Below are positions 22,233 to 32,951 of a stretch of 64,000 nucleotides of DNA, piece after piece (positions within the stretch are counted from its first letter, which is position 1; every line of letters begins with the position of its first letter). Both the position numbers and the translations under genes were made by a program. The notes under the pieces were generated by a model. The model was not told the origin of the DNA. It ran no database searches and saw only the letters and a program-made list of their open reading frames with translations. Source of the stretch: Panaeolus papilionaceus (taxonomy: Eukaryota > Basidiomycota > Agaricomycetes > Agaricales); NCBI GenBank assembly GCA_015501605.1, contig JADNRZ010000012.1, positions 1,178,001 to 1,242,000 on the forward strand, written 5' to 3'.

Positions 22233-25200
22233 CTACGTGTAGTCCTTCATAAAGTTCAATACCCTCTCACCCAGTGACCAATTATAATAGTCCGTTTTGT
22301 CCATTGCAAGCATAGATGCACTGAGCACATGGTCGTCATCCGAGTCGACCTCCATACTTGTCATATTCAAGTCGTCGTCGTCCATTCCGTCCCCGCAGTG
22401 CTCCCTATTATAAATCTACAACACGGGGTCTCATCTTTTAGTGGTTGCAGACGTTGAATATACATGACAAATTGAAACGAATACATACACGTTTGTAATC
22501 ATGTAGACAGCAAAGGACACATAGTATGTCATCACGGCGCATGTTCAAGAGTCCCATAGGCAAGGGGGGGTTAAGCCAGCGAGGAAGTCCACAACCAGGC
22601 GTGAAGGTGTTCAACATGTCTCTCTTCGATTGGGGGAAGTCGATGGGCAAGGCGGCGTCTTCTATTGACGAGATAACGTGTGGTGGGAAGAAATGGTTGG
22701 AGATGTCATCCAAAGCTGCAACTATATCGTCGGAAATGGCACATCTAAACAACACAAGACTGCCAAGGCCGGAGAGCAACCAAGCTGCGGTGAGTGCGCG
22801 CCAATGCTCACCCAACTGCCGCTCCAGGCCTTCAAACATAACGATGGCTTCCTTGGGTTTGTGAATGTCTTCAGATGGGTCGAGTCTATGCAATCATTTA
22901 GCCGTTGATGGGTGTTGATAAGAAACCTGAGGCTGCAGGGGTACGCACAAGGAAACAAGATGTTTGAGATAGAATATAACCGCATCTTTGAGCTCTTGAT
23001 ATGTATCCCTCCGCGAGCACCACCTTTTAAGTTGGAGAGCTGCCCGCTCCTGCCGTGGCAGGTCATCACATAGCGCCTCCACAAAATCGTAGAACCCGTC
23101 CCCATCAAATGCAGCGCCAAATGGTGTGATGCTGGTACCCCCGAAATCCTCAAGAAATTCACTCCGCAGATTGTTAGATTCAGTTCCTGCTCTGTGGTGA
23201 ATGGAGGAAAAGATATGCCATTCCAGCAACTCGTGAATATCGGAGGGATTGTCATTATAACGAAAAAATCCAAGACCAAAATCCTGGGGTCTTTCAGAAA
23301 TGGCAAAGAGCTCCAGTGGGAGTCTTGCACTTTCAAGTGCCTGATGACATCGAATGCGTCTTCTTTCCACCGCAGGAGCAAAGTGCTTCCACAGCTTCAG
23401 GTCGATAATGTCGAGGAGGCCGACATTTTCTACTATATCTTGTTTCATAGCGAGTCGTCGGAGAATGTCATATAGCATCGTCTCGCTTAAGGTGTCCCAC
23501 TTGGAAAGCGCGTCAGATATTTGATCTAGGAAAAGGGGGCGGTGGGATGTCTGAGTCTGGAGAATGATGAGAAAGCAGCATATCACGCGGTCTTTCGATT
23601 TGTCGGTCTCTTCTGGTTTGTCAGTCTCTTCTAGATGCGATGCTGATAATAATAATTAGAGATTCTGTCAATGAAAGAGTGGAAATTGACAGACCGCAAT
23701 CTCTGATGTTCTTCAATGCTATCTGAAAAAGATATTCATCAAACTTGTCTGTATCCACATAAAACTCTGCTGAACGTTGGCGGTCCGAAAGGAACTCGAC
23801 AAAAGAGGCATGATGAAAAACAGTAGAGACGGGAATACGGAGGGACATCATCTTTTTTTTATTGACCGAGTAGTCCAGAAACTCCATTCCATCAATGTTA
23901 CAATTCATGATTGATTGCAAATCAACCAGATGCATGCGAACAGGGTGTGGAAGCGAGAGAAGTTTTTGCAAAAAATCTTCCAGGTTGAGTCCAACAACAT
24001 CTCCCCAGAATGATGCTGTGACAAGATAAAAGGCGAGAATTTGATGGACAAGAGTGGGGTGCTGCGTTTGTCGGAGAATGTGCAAATACAGCGCATCCAG
24101 CTCTGCATATGGGCGGTCGGATTCTGCAATAGTATTTTGCAGAATGCTTTCGAGCCTCTGTCTGGGGTCGTTTCGCAGGTCCTTGATGTACTTCATCACA
24201 GTCATCGCATAGATGAATTGACCAGATGCGCGCTCCACAACTTTCTTGATGAGCTGGGACGATGGCCACTTCGCGGGAATTTTGGATCGCATGGGGTGCA
24301 CTTCTTGGATTTCAGCAACTTCAGCCTTGACAACAATCTCGATGTCGTGGTCGCTATCGCAGTGATCGAGGAGCGAAACGCTTTGTATCAGATTTAGGTG
24401 CGCCGATTCTTTGGATGCAATCCACGTGCGAATAGCCAGCTCTGGGCGGCTGGCTAGAAGTACAGAGAAAGGGAAGATTTCAGGGTGGCCAATGAGAGTC
24501 GCTATCGCCTCCAACACCTGCTTCTGTCCAGCTTCATCCTTGCATTCGTCCAGGCCATCAACCACGATGACCTTGGGGAAGATGAATACAAGGTCCATCT
24601 CGCCATTGTCGCGTATGACCTCCCTCAACGGCTCCATGATGAGAGCCATAACTTGCTCGCTAAGAGTGAGGTCGAAAATGGAGGGCCGGTTCTGGATGGC
24701 GCTTTCGACATAGCTGCGTAGACCAGGCATGACTTCTGTGAGCTGATACGCGATGGTGGCAACAAATCGGCTTTCATCACCACGATAGCTGCTTTCTGGT
24801 GCTGTTCTGGAGAAGAAGAAGGACGCGGCGAGGTTGCATAGTAGTGATAGTTCCTCTGATGTAGTTTGCGCGATCGCAGACTTCCCTGCACCTGCAGAAC
24901 CATACAACCACATAAGTTGGGAAGTATCGATATATGACAGATCCACCAGGTTCTCCATTGCGTTATAACAGTTAACCCAATTGCGAATCATATTTAGCAT
25001 CCTTATCCGGGTGTTCTCGTGGCATTTGGGAGGGTCAAATCGCTCCCTAGAATTATATGCGGCTGCCGGCGCTGATCTTTCGTACAGAATTGAGACGGCT
25101 AAACTTATGTGAGTTTCTTGTCTCACTACAATTTTGAGGTAAGATGCGTACCGTTGGAATGCTCATGGTAATGTGTGTCATGCATGAACGTTGGATTTCC

Positions 25201-25461
25201 ATGGAATATAAGTCTGCTGTTGGAACCGAAAAGACCGTGCGGTGCATTTCCAGCAAATGAACTCCCTGATAGTGCTGCAAAATGTTCATTCTCCTAAGCA
25301 GTCGAAAGTGGTTGTAAGGCTTACTGTTGGGGTTGGCTCGATTGTTTGGCGGATAGAGAGCCCCTACACATCTAAATTAGTACGAAAGCCCTGCACTTAT
25401 GCGGATTCTGGCTCACCAGTCCTCCCCGAACCCCCAGCGAGTGGCGATAATTCTGTGCCAT
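22233..25461 (-). CDS. NACHT-domain NLR-like protein, gene B
   Basis: Seven exons close in frame to 967 aa: 25461-25417, 25363-25325, 25293-25152, 25098-23695, 23642-22949, 22885-22489 and 22415-22233. It starts MAQNYRHSLGVRGGL. The second exon is a 39-nt microexon. Exon 3 carries the N-terminal motif RLIFHGNPTF. The NACHT exon has DPPKCHENTR, Walker A (GSAGAGKSA), FFFSRTAP, Walker B (VIVVDGLDEC) and the sensor-like LLASRPE. The remaining three exons encode a conserved, mostly helical region of about 420 aa without recognisable repeats, ending near YNWSLGERV. The family acts as signal-transducing NTPases in fungal non-self recognition and cell death. The ligand and effector here are unknown. 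The first C-terminal intron uses an unusual GTCTGT donor. Confidence 0.85.
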
Positions 25462-26529
25462 GGGTATAAGGCTGAGGCCGAATGGGAGGCATAGAGAAGC
25501 GGATGAGCAAGGAATCGAAAGGTTCCCTCTGGACTTTGGCTTAAGAACATTTCCCAGAATGTCTTCACTGCAAACACATGTCCAAGGCAGTGCTCTGCCA
25601 CTGCCACAATCGCACTTGCCATGAAGAGGACCACGAATGGCATGTGCTGTAGCCGTATCAGTGGTGGTATCAAGATAGGTGTGCCGTCCACATTGAATTA
25701 TAGCACAGAAGTTAAACGTACTCCCAGAAGTGATAGATTATAGCGCTAGAGGGAAAATGAGATCATGATGGTGGTGGAAGAGTGATTGTTGAGAGGCAGC
25801 ACAGCCATCTGAACCACTGATTTCAACGCTCATGAATATCGGTGATGGCAGATGCACAACGCGCTGTGATGTAACAGACACCTGAAATAATCATTACGAT
25901 TCACAACTAACAAACCATTTTTGTTTTTATTTTTTTCTCGGATATAAAAAAAACTGCTCAGGTCAAAGTTCATCCATTAATGGTACACCAAATTGCACTG
26001 CTACTGTTGTGGGTGTTACAAAGTTTGTTGGATCATTTCAGTTATGAAAGCTTTAGTGTCTTGGACGAGGGGCATTCGAGATTCAAAAGGCATCAAAAAT
26101 TTCGAAGCCACGCTTCGAACGCCTTGACCGACTTCTAAAATGGAGTTTAATGATGGTTCCGCGTCAAGAGCCACGACCTGCGTCTACAGTCTGATACATC
26201 AACAGTGTACCGCAAATGCACATAGTTCGCGTTGATTACGAGCACATTAGCAGCTCTAGATCTACACACTGAGCACTGAAGTCATATCATCTTCCATTAC
26301 CTCCTCTAATAATCTTGCTGGACTCTCACTATATCTATGGACCGTACTAAACATCATTTTTGGTGTATTTATTCCAATATGAGCCATAAACTGGCGAATT
26401 CTTCGGAAGACTAACCAATATTAAATTAGAAGCGGCAAGCATAGAGACCTTTGATAAAAATAAGGAGCGAAAAGAAGGGGATGAGAGGAGACATTAGAAA
26501 AGAATCGACGCGGATTTAGCTTAATTTTA
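25462..26529. promoter_or_regulatory. Upstream region of NACHT gene B
   Basis: No gene seen. About 25530-25640 is clearly similar to about 46195-46310 upstream of gene D (TTAAGAACATTTCC, ACTGCAAACACATGT, GGCATGTGCTGTAGCCG), suggesting a duplicated promoter. The rest is AT-rich spacer. From about 26290 it resembles the region before block B. Confidence 0.4.
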
Positions 26530-27086
26530 GGGGCGTGTGAACTTAATCCGACTGGTCACGGTGACCTGATGTCGTCCCAACATCTTCCTTCAACACAATC
26601 TCTACTACGACCTTCACCATGAGATGCCCATTCTATTCTGTTCTACATAGCTCAGCATTGTAGGTATAATAGCTCTCCTTTTCTTAAAATATATGGTCTT
26701 CATCTTTTTGACCATATTAAAGCGCCGACAGACAATCGTCTTGGGTTACTGTTCTTGACCAGAATACGGATGCACGCTTGTAACGCAACTCTGCTTAAGA
26801 ATATCCCTGTGGACTGTATGGTATCAATAAACTTATTTTGACTGAGATAAAGGTACAGTACATTGTATGTCATTATCCCAGAATCCATTTTTGAATTTCA
26901 CATTTGTTTTCTGATTTTTACAGGTGCCATTTCCTTGTGTCGGTCAATCTGACGCACCGCGTCCGCGAATGGAGTCAAGAAAGTGGTGTAGCAATACAGC
27001 TATTTTTCCGATCTCAACCTCAGATACGAGGCCTGGTGGTTGCCGGCTTGAACTCGTCACCGCATCATCAAGTCGCGTCTTGCAGA
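26530..27086 (+). repeat. Repeat block C, left part
   Basis: Homologous to 18590-19170 of block B. An intron-like segment lies at 26853-26923. It is interrupted by Gypsy-2; the block resumes at 33365. Confidence 0.7.
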
Positions 27087-27494
27087 TGTAAGGGCACCTC
27101 AGACACACACAAGTCCTGGGGGAGATCCAAAGATATATATCAGCTCTACATAAATACAGGAAGTAGGCTCACCTGGGGGAGATCCAAAGAGAAAGAGGTA
27201 AAGGATCAAACCCAGGTGGAACAGCTATTTAAGTGATGAGCTGGCATTGGCATCAGCCTTGATGCCAAACAATGCCTTTGGGAATAAACAAAGGGAAACA
27301 CAAAGGAATGACTATGTAACAGTGGAAACGAGTGAATAACAAATGAGTGACAACTAAAGGAGAGTGTAATATAATATATATGAGTCCATGATATGTCCAG
27401 ATAATGAAATAGAGCAAAGGGAAATAGGGGAAAGGAGAGACAAGAGAGACAAGAATAAGGAAAGGAATAGGAGGTAGCAGGAGATCCCCTGACA
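27087..27494 (-). repeat. Gypsy-2 LTR (3' LTR in transcript sense)
   Basis: 408 bp, no difference seen from 32952-33359. It contains a 19-bp direct repeat (CCTGGGGGAGATCCAAAGA) about 60 bp apart. Confidence 0.95.
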
Positions 27495-27507
27495 TTACCC
27501 CCCCTCT
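27495..27507 (-). other. Gypsy-2 polypurine tract
   Basis: AGAGGGGGGGTAA in transcript sense abuts the 3' LTR. The first bases of this tract are the last bases after the polyprotein stop. Confidence 0.55.
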
Positions 27508-30500
27508 AGGATTGCTTCGCCCTCGAAGCATGAAGTCCAGCCTGTTTGTAAGGAATATGAGCATAAGTGGTCCTGATAACCTTTGGAGCCTTAGGATTCT
27601 CTGCATAGAAGTCCTTGATGAGGTCAGGAGCATGGACATCGTCAGCTGGTTCCCAAGAATTCCAACCAGCATCGTATCCTTCCCATTTGATCAGGTATCG
27701 AAGTTTGCCTCTGATGAACTTGCTGTTCAAAATCTTCTCCACAACGAACTCTTCAACATTGTCAACAAGCACAGGAGGTGGGGGTAGCTTGGCTCTTCGA
27801 CCAGAGATGGGGTCATAAGGAGCAGGAGTGAGTCTGACAACATGGAAGACTGGATGGATGCGGGAGAGGGATTTAGGAAGCTGAAGACGGTAGGCATTCT
27901 TTCCAACACTAGAAATGACTGGGTAAGGACCAACTCGCTTGTGGGAGAGCTTCTTGGATGGCCGAGTGGTTTGGATGTCTGAAGCATCAAGGTAGACACG
28001 ATCTCCAGGCTTGATCTCAGGAGCCTTGGTGCGACGCCGGTTGTAGTACCTAGCCATGTCCTCCTTAGCAGCTGCTAAGGCAGCACGAGCTTCCTCAAGA
28101 GCAGTCTTCATCCTATCAGTGAACTCATTCACAGTTTCCATCCGGGAGGGAGGAAGAGGTTCAAAGCCCATGCGAGGATGTTGACCAGAGTCTAGAAGGA
28201 AGGGAGTCTGCTGGGTGGAGGAGTGGACATGGTTGTTGTAGGCAAACTCAGCCATGGAAAGGATGTCGTACCAGTCGTCCTGTCGCTCAGAGATGTAGAG
28301 CCTGAGGTATTGTTCCAACTCCTGGTTGACACGCTCAGTCTGCCCATCAGTTTGAGGGTGATAGGCAGTGCTACGAGCTGGCTCAATCCCAAGCAGCCTG
28401 TAGAGTTCAGTAGTGAACTCTGCAATGAACTGTGGACCGCGATCAGAGACTACCTTGGATGGGAGGCCATGGAGTTTCCAGATATGGTCACGATACATGC
28501 GGGCAGTGCCTAGGGCAGAGACAGTGGTAGTGGTAGCAGTGAAGTGGGCGCGTTTGGAAAGGGAGTCAACAACAACCATGATGGCATCATAACCATTGGA
28601 CTCAGGAAGCTCGACAATGAAGTCCACACTGATATGGTCCCAACGGCGGTCAGGAACAGCAAGGGGCTCAAGCTCTCCAAGGGGTCGCTGCCTGATGGTC
28701 TTGGTCCTAAGACACATGTCACAGGTGCTGGTGTAGAGTCCAATGAACTTAGACATGCGAGGCCACCAGTAGTTCCTAGACACAAGCTCCAAGGTCTTCC
28801 AACGTCCAGGGTGTCCAGCAAGAGTGGAGTCATGACAGAGAGCCACAATGCGACGACGAAGATCACCACCTGGTGGAACATAGAGCTTTCCACAGAAGTA
28901 GATAAGACCATCAGCTTCATCCCACTCTGAGGAGCGAAGAGACTGAGATCCAGTCTTTCTGAGCGCCTTGACTGCCTTGGCCACAGTGTCCTCAAGATCA
29001 GAGGCCTCCTTGGAATGTCGACGGATCTCACGAACCAGAGAGCGTTCCTGTCCAACAAATTCCAGACCTTCTAGTGCACGAACTGCAAACATCCCTGGGG
29101 TGAGGAGGGTGATGTTCTGGTTGTCACGTTCACTAGAACCATGGTCAGACCGACGTGAGAGAGCATCTGCTTTTCCCATAGTAGCTCCTGCCTTGTGCTG
29201 CATGACAAAGTCAAAGCGGGCCAGAGTGAGAGACCAGCGGGCTTGCCTGCGGTTGAGGTTCTGAGACGACATGAAGTATTCCAAGTTCTTGTGGTCAGTC
29301 CAGATCTCAAACTTGTGGCGGGCACCCTCAAGGAAGTGTCTCCATTCCTGTAAGGCTCGAATGATTGCAAGCATTTCCTTGTCATGAATCTCATAATTCC
29401 TTTCGACAGGAGAGAGTGACTTGGAAAAGAAAGCAATTGGATGCCACTTTCCATCTTCTGGAGACTGCTGAGAGAGTACAGCACCAGTGGCGAAGTCTGA
29501 AGAGTCAGCTTCAAGCCGGAAAGGGAGATCATCATTGGGAGCAGCAAGGACAGGGGAGGAGGTGACAGCATCCTTGATGGACTGGAAGGCAGTAGCAGCA
29601 GCAGGAGACCAGGAAAACTCAGTGGAGCTCTTGGTAAGATCAAAGAGGGGACGTGCATGATGAGAGAAGTCCTTGATGAACCGTCGATAGAAGTTGGCAA
29701 AACCCAGGAAAGATTGGACTTCTTTCCTATTGGTGGGGGTGGGCCATTGAGCAACTCCAGCAACTTTGACAGGATCCATCTCGACTCGGTTCTCAGCAAC
29801 GATAAGCCCAAGGTACTCAATGCGTGTCTTCTCAAACTCGCATTTCTCCAGGCGGAGGCAGAGACCATGTTCCTCTAGACGCTTCAGGACCCTATGAGTG
29901 ACCTCTCGATGCTCAGGAATATCCTTGGTGAAGATCAGGATGTCATCCAGATATACCACAACCACACCTTCAGAGATCATGTCTTGGAAGATCTCATTCA
30001 TCATGGTTTGGAAGGTGGCAGGACTGTTGGTGAGACCAAAGAACATGACAAGAGGTTCGAAGAGACCTCTGTGAGTGCGAAAAGCAGCCTTCCACTCATC
30101 TCCTTCCTTGATGCGGACATTGTTGAAACCCCAACGAATGTCAAGCTTGGTGAAGTAGCGTGCACCACGAAGTTGGTTGATAAGGTCAGAGATGAGAGGG
30201 AGAGGGTACTTGTTCTTCACAGTCATATCATTGAGCATGCGATAGTCCTGGACCAGACGAAGGGAGCCATCCTTTTTCTTCACAAAGAAGACTGGTGATG
30301 CCATGGGGGACTTGGAGCGGCGAATCTTTCCCTGAGCCTCGTTCTCAGCAAGGAAGCGCTCAGCCTCTTCACGTTCTGCAGGGTTTAATGGGTAAACCTT
30401 GCATCCCTTGGGTTGAGCTCCAGGAATGAGCTCAATCGCATGATCCCAAGGTCTTCTCTCAGGAAGCTTAAGAAACTCAGCTTCAGAGAAGACACGATGG

Positions 30501-32821
30501 AAGAGACTCTGATAGTCAGGGACTGGACCATGAGGTGAGGAAGGGAGAGTGGTCTGTTCTGGTTGAGGAGCAGAGTTACGCAAGAAACCTTCAGCCAGGC
30601 GTTGACTGATGGTTGAAGTAGCGTTGATATGCTCTTCAGCTTCCTCAGGGAGTAAGCCAGAAACCCAGACACGATCGCCTTCCTCAAGATCAAATGGCAG
30701 ATCAGAGGACTCGAGATCATCAGAATCTTCAGGGGAAGACTCTTCAGGGGTGAGAGAGGGGGCAGGACCAGAGCGGCAGGCATTCACCTTGGCTTCTTCC
30801 TTACGAGCAGCCTTCTTTTCCTCATTGAGTTCCTTCTTGCAACCAAAGCATCGACTGCTAGGCTTGCAACGAGACATCTTGACTTCTCCAGTTTCCCAAT
30901 TGACTTCAGGATTGTGATCCCTGAACCAAGTGTATCCAATGATCAGCTTCTGCTTCCCTAAACCCGTGACACAGAAGAGTGCGCGTTCTGTGTGGCCGTT
31001 GTACCGGAGGATCAAGTCAACCACCTCAGTAATTGAACCAGACTCGTTGAGCGTTCCATCCACGTTATGAACAGGGATGGGGCGGCTGAGCTTCCTGGTG
31101 GCAATTCGGTTGGACTTGACGTACTCTCGATCGATGAACAGACCAGTAGCGCCAGTGTCAAGCAAGGCCTTAACAGATCGAGCTTCATGGGAGTCAGTGG
31201 TCTCTATCTCAACCTTCAGGTGAAGGGAGCTAGGTCCAGGTGCAAGAGAAGAGATGGTGCACGAGGATGGAAGGCGACGACATTCCCATTTGGAGCGACG
31301 AGGTAGGCGGGGCGGAGCAGAAGGATCATGGAGGGAGGATGGAGAGGAGGGAACCTTGTCTTCATCTGGGAGAGATAGAGTCTCATCAACCAGAGGGGCA
31401 TACCGATTACGAGAGTCAAGAACGACTTTAGGACAAGGTAGAGGTGGAGCTTGTGCAGGCGTTTGCACAGAGACTTCACTTGTCACAGGCTTTCGTAAGG
31501 GGGCATGAGTGGTGCGAATAGACAAAGGACCAGGGGAGGGGTCAAGGAAATGTGAGAAGGAAGGAGGAAGAGAAGAGAGTGGGCTAGGCACAGGAGGAGG
31601 AGGCTGCGGATGGAAGGTGTCATTAGCAGCCAAGTTGAGAGCAACAAGGCGGGCCAATTCATACCAGCCAGAGGGATCGTTATGAGCTGGATGTGAAGCT
31701 ACCCGCTTACTGAGATGATCAGTGATGGAGGGGTGGAGGCCACGACAGAACTTGACCACGATGTAGGAGGGGTCAGAGTAGCCAGCTTCAGCAACAAGGT
31801 CACGGAAGGAGTCAACATAATTGTCAACAGAACGATCCCCTTGGAAGTAGGAGGTACCTTCCAAGATGAGGGCAGCAGTTTCCTGCTCACGCAAGGGGAA
31901 GAACTCTTTGCGAAAGTCTTCAGCAAAGTGATCCCAAGTTGCGTAAGGGGAGGAACCTTCCTCAAGGAGCTCAAAGATCCTGCAGGACCATAGAGCAGCT
32001 CGACCAGCAGACATGAACGTGAGGGCCCAACTAATCATGGTAGACTCATCAGGAAAGAGATCTGGACGAAGTCTGAAGTATCCCATGAGAGAGTTGTAGA
32101 AGGCTTTGCCCTTGAGACGATCACCATCATACCGGGGAGGAGGAGCTGGCCTAACCTTTTCTGCAATCATCAAAGGAGTCCCAAGACGATGAGAAGAAGG
32201 GGCAGAGGGATGCACTACTCCACTAGGATAACCAGAAGAGGCAGTGAGGAGAGGGGAAGACACTATTCCACTGGGGCAACCAGAAGAGACAGTGGGGAGG
32301 GGAGGATCCACTCTATTGGATGACCGAATAGAAGTGGGGGGAAGAGGAAGACTACTACTAGAAGAAGAAGAAGAAGAAGAAGAAGAATGTTCCATAGGTA
32401 CACTAATAAAATGAGAAGAAGAAGAAAAAGGGTGAGGAGAAGGTGAAGATTGTTCCATGTTTACACTAGGTAAAGGGAAAGAAGAAGAAGGGAAAAAGTT
32501 TCTATCTACAGTTCCATGGTTTAAAGAGTGTAGTATCCCATCTGTCAGCTGTCCAACAGAGTGGGAAGGGAGTGGGGGAAAAGTAGAAGAAACAGGAGAG
32601 GAAGAAGGGGAGGAAGAAGAAAGAGAAAGGGAAAGGGAAGAAGGAGGATTAAAGGTAGAAGAAAAATAATGAAGCAAGGAAAGAACAGAAGACCTCAAGT
32701 GGGAGATAGCTACCTGTTGGGATTCCTGCTGAGCAAGCATGGAGGATACCTGGTCTTCCAGGGAAGGCAACTGAGACAGAGAGACAGAAGCAGCTGGAGG
32801 TGGTGAAGTATGGAGATCCAT
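27506..32821 (-). CDS. gag-pol: Gypsy-2 Gag-Pol polyprotein with chromodomain
   Basis: Single 1771-aa frame from ATG at 32821. Residues 1-190 are Ser-rich with poly-Ser tracts. The capsid-like Gag region is around 210-400 (RPAPPPRYDGDRLKGKAFYN). Aspartic protease LLDTGATG is near 554. RT has YLDDILIF near 956. RNase H (EADSSDFATGAV..HDKEMLAII) is near 1090-1180. The integrase zinc finger (HDSTLAGHPG..CDMCLRTK) is near 1330-1370, followed by its D,D,E core (VDFIVELP; VSDRGPQF; TERVNQELE). A chromodomain lies near 1693-1745 (FVVEKILNSK..YLIKWEGYD). No zinc knuckle is obvious in Gag. No stop or frameshift is present. Gag and Pol fused in one frame is the Tf1-like arrangement; the proteins would be released by the protease. 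Confidence 0.96.
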   Translation of the reverse strand: MDLHTSPPPAASVSLSQLPSLEDQVSSMLAQQESQQVAISHLRSSVLSLLHYFSSTFNPPSSLSLSLSSSSPSSSPVSSTFPPLPSHSVGQLTDGILHSLNHGTVDRNFFPSSSFPLPSVNMEQSSPSPHPFSSSSHFISVPMEHSSSSSSSSSSSSLPLPPTSIRSSNRVDPPLPTVSSGCPSGIVSSPLLTASSGYPSGVVHPSAPSSHRLGTPLMIAEKVRPAPPPRYDGDRLKGKAFYNSLMGYFRLRPDLFPDESTMISWALTFMSAGRAALWSCRIFELLEEGSSPYATWDHFAEDFRKEFFPLREQETAALILEGTSYFQGDRSVDNYVDSFRDLVAEAGYSDPSYIVVKFCRGLHPSITDHLSKRVASHPAHNDPSGWYELARLVALNLAANDTFHPQPPPPVPSPLSSLPPSFSHFLDPSPGPLSIRTTHAPLRKPVTSEVSVQTPAQAPPLPCPKVVLDSRNRYAPLVDETLSLPDEDKVPSSPSSLHDPSAPPRLPRRSKWECRRLPSSCTISSLAPGPSSLHLKVEIETTDSHEARSVKALLDTGATGLFIDREYVKSNRIATRKLSRPIPVHNVDGTLNESGSITEVVDLILRYNGHTERALFCVTGLGKQKLIIGYTWFRDHNPEVNWETGEVKMSRCKPSSRCFGCKKELNEEKKAARKEEAKVNACRSGPAPSLTPEESSPEDSDDLESSDLPFDLEEGDRVWVSGLLPEEAEEHINATSTISQRLAEGFLRNSAPQPEQTTLPSSPHGPVPDYQSLFHRVFSEAEFLKLPERRPWDHAIELIPGAQPKGCKVYPLNPAEREEAERFLAENEAQGKIRRSKSPMASPVFFVKKKDGSLRLVQDYRMLNDMTVKNKYPLPLISDLINQLRGARYFTKLDIRWGFNNVRIKEGDEWKAAFRTHRGLFEPLVMFFGLTNSPATFQTMMNEIFQDMISEGVVVVYLDDILIFTKDIPEHREVTHRVLKRLEEHGLCLRLEKCEFEKTRIEYLGLIVAENRVEMDPVKVAGVAQWPTPTNRKEVQSFLGFANFYRRFIKDFSHHARPLFDLTKSSTEFSWSPAAATAFQSIKDAVTSSPVLAAPNDDLPFRLEADSSDFATGAVLSQQSPEDGKWHPIAFFSKSLSPVERNYEIHDKEMLAIIRALQEWRHFLEGARHKFEIWTDHKNLEYFMSSQNLNRRQARWSLTLARFDFVMQHKAGATMGKADALSRRSDHGSSERDNQNITLLTPGMFAVRALEGLEFVGQERSLVREIRRHSKEASDLEDTVAKAVKALRKTGSQSLRSSEWDEADGLIYFCGKLYVPPGGDLRRRIVALCHDSTLAGHPGRWKTLELVSRNYWWPRMSKFIGLYTSTCDMCLRTKTIRQRPLGELEPLAVPDRRWDHISVDFIVELPESNGYDAIMVVVDSLSKRAHFTATTTTVSALGTARMYRDHIWKLHGLPSKVVSDRGPQFIAEFTTELYRLLGIEPARSTAYHPQTDGQTERVNQELEQYLRLYISERQDDWYDILSMAEFAYNNHVHSSTQQTPFLLDSGQHPRMGFEPLPPSRMETVNEFTDRMKTALEEARAALAAAKEDMARYYNRRRTKAPEIKPGDRVYLDASDIQTTRPSKKLSHKRVGPYPVISSVGKNAYRLQLPKSLSRIHPVFHVVRLTPAPYDPISGRRAKLPPPPVLVDNVEEFVVEKILNSKFIRGKLRYLIKWEGYDAGWNSWEPADDVHAPDLIKDFYAENPKAPKVIRTTYAHIPYKQAGLHASRAKQS

Positions 32822-32939
32822 GGTTGCCAGACAGGGAGAAGAGAGGAGAGGGAGAAAGCACAGAGTCTATAATGCAGCTGAACAGAAGAAGCAGAACAGA
32901 GGATGTAACAGACTGTATGCAGTCTCAGTCTCCAAGGTG

Positions 32940-32949
32940 ACCTCTTTCT
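32940..32949 (-). other. Gypsy-2 primer-binding site, self-priming type
   Basis: AGAAAGAGGT (transcript sense), 2 nt inside the 5' LTR, is complementary to ACCTCTTTCT in the LTR (33064-33055). That site begins 33 nt downstream of a TTAAATA box at 33097. Confidence 0.6.
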
Positions 32950-32951
32950 AC

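Noticed and set aside
32561..32806. Plus-strand Arg/Glu/Gly-rich frames opposite Gypsy-2 Gag
   Set aside because: They are antisense readings of the poly-Ser region of Gag.
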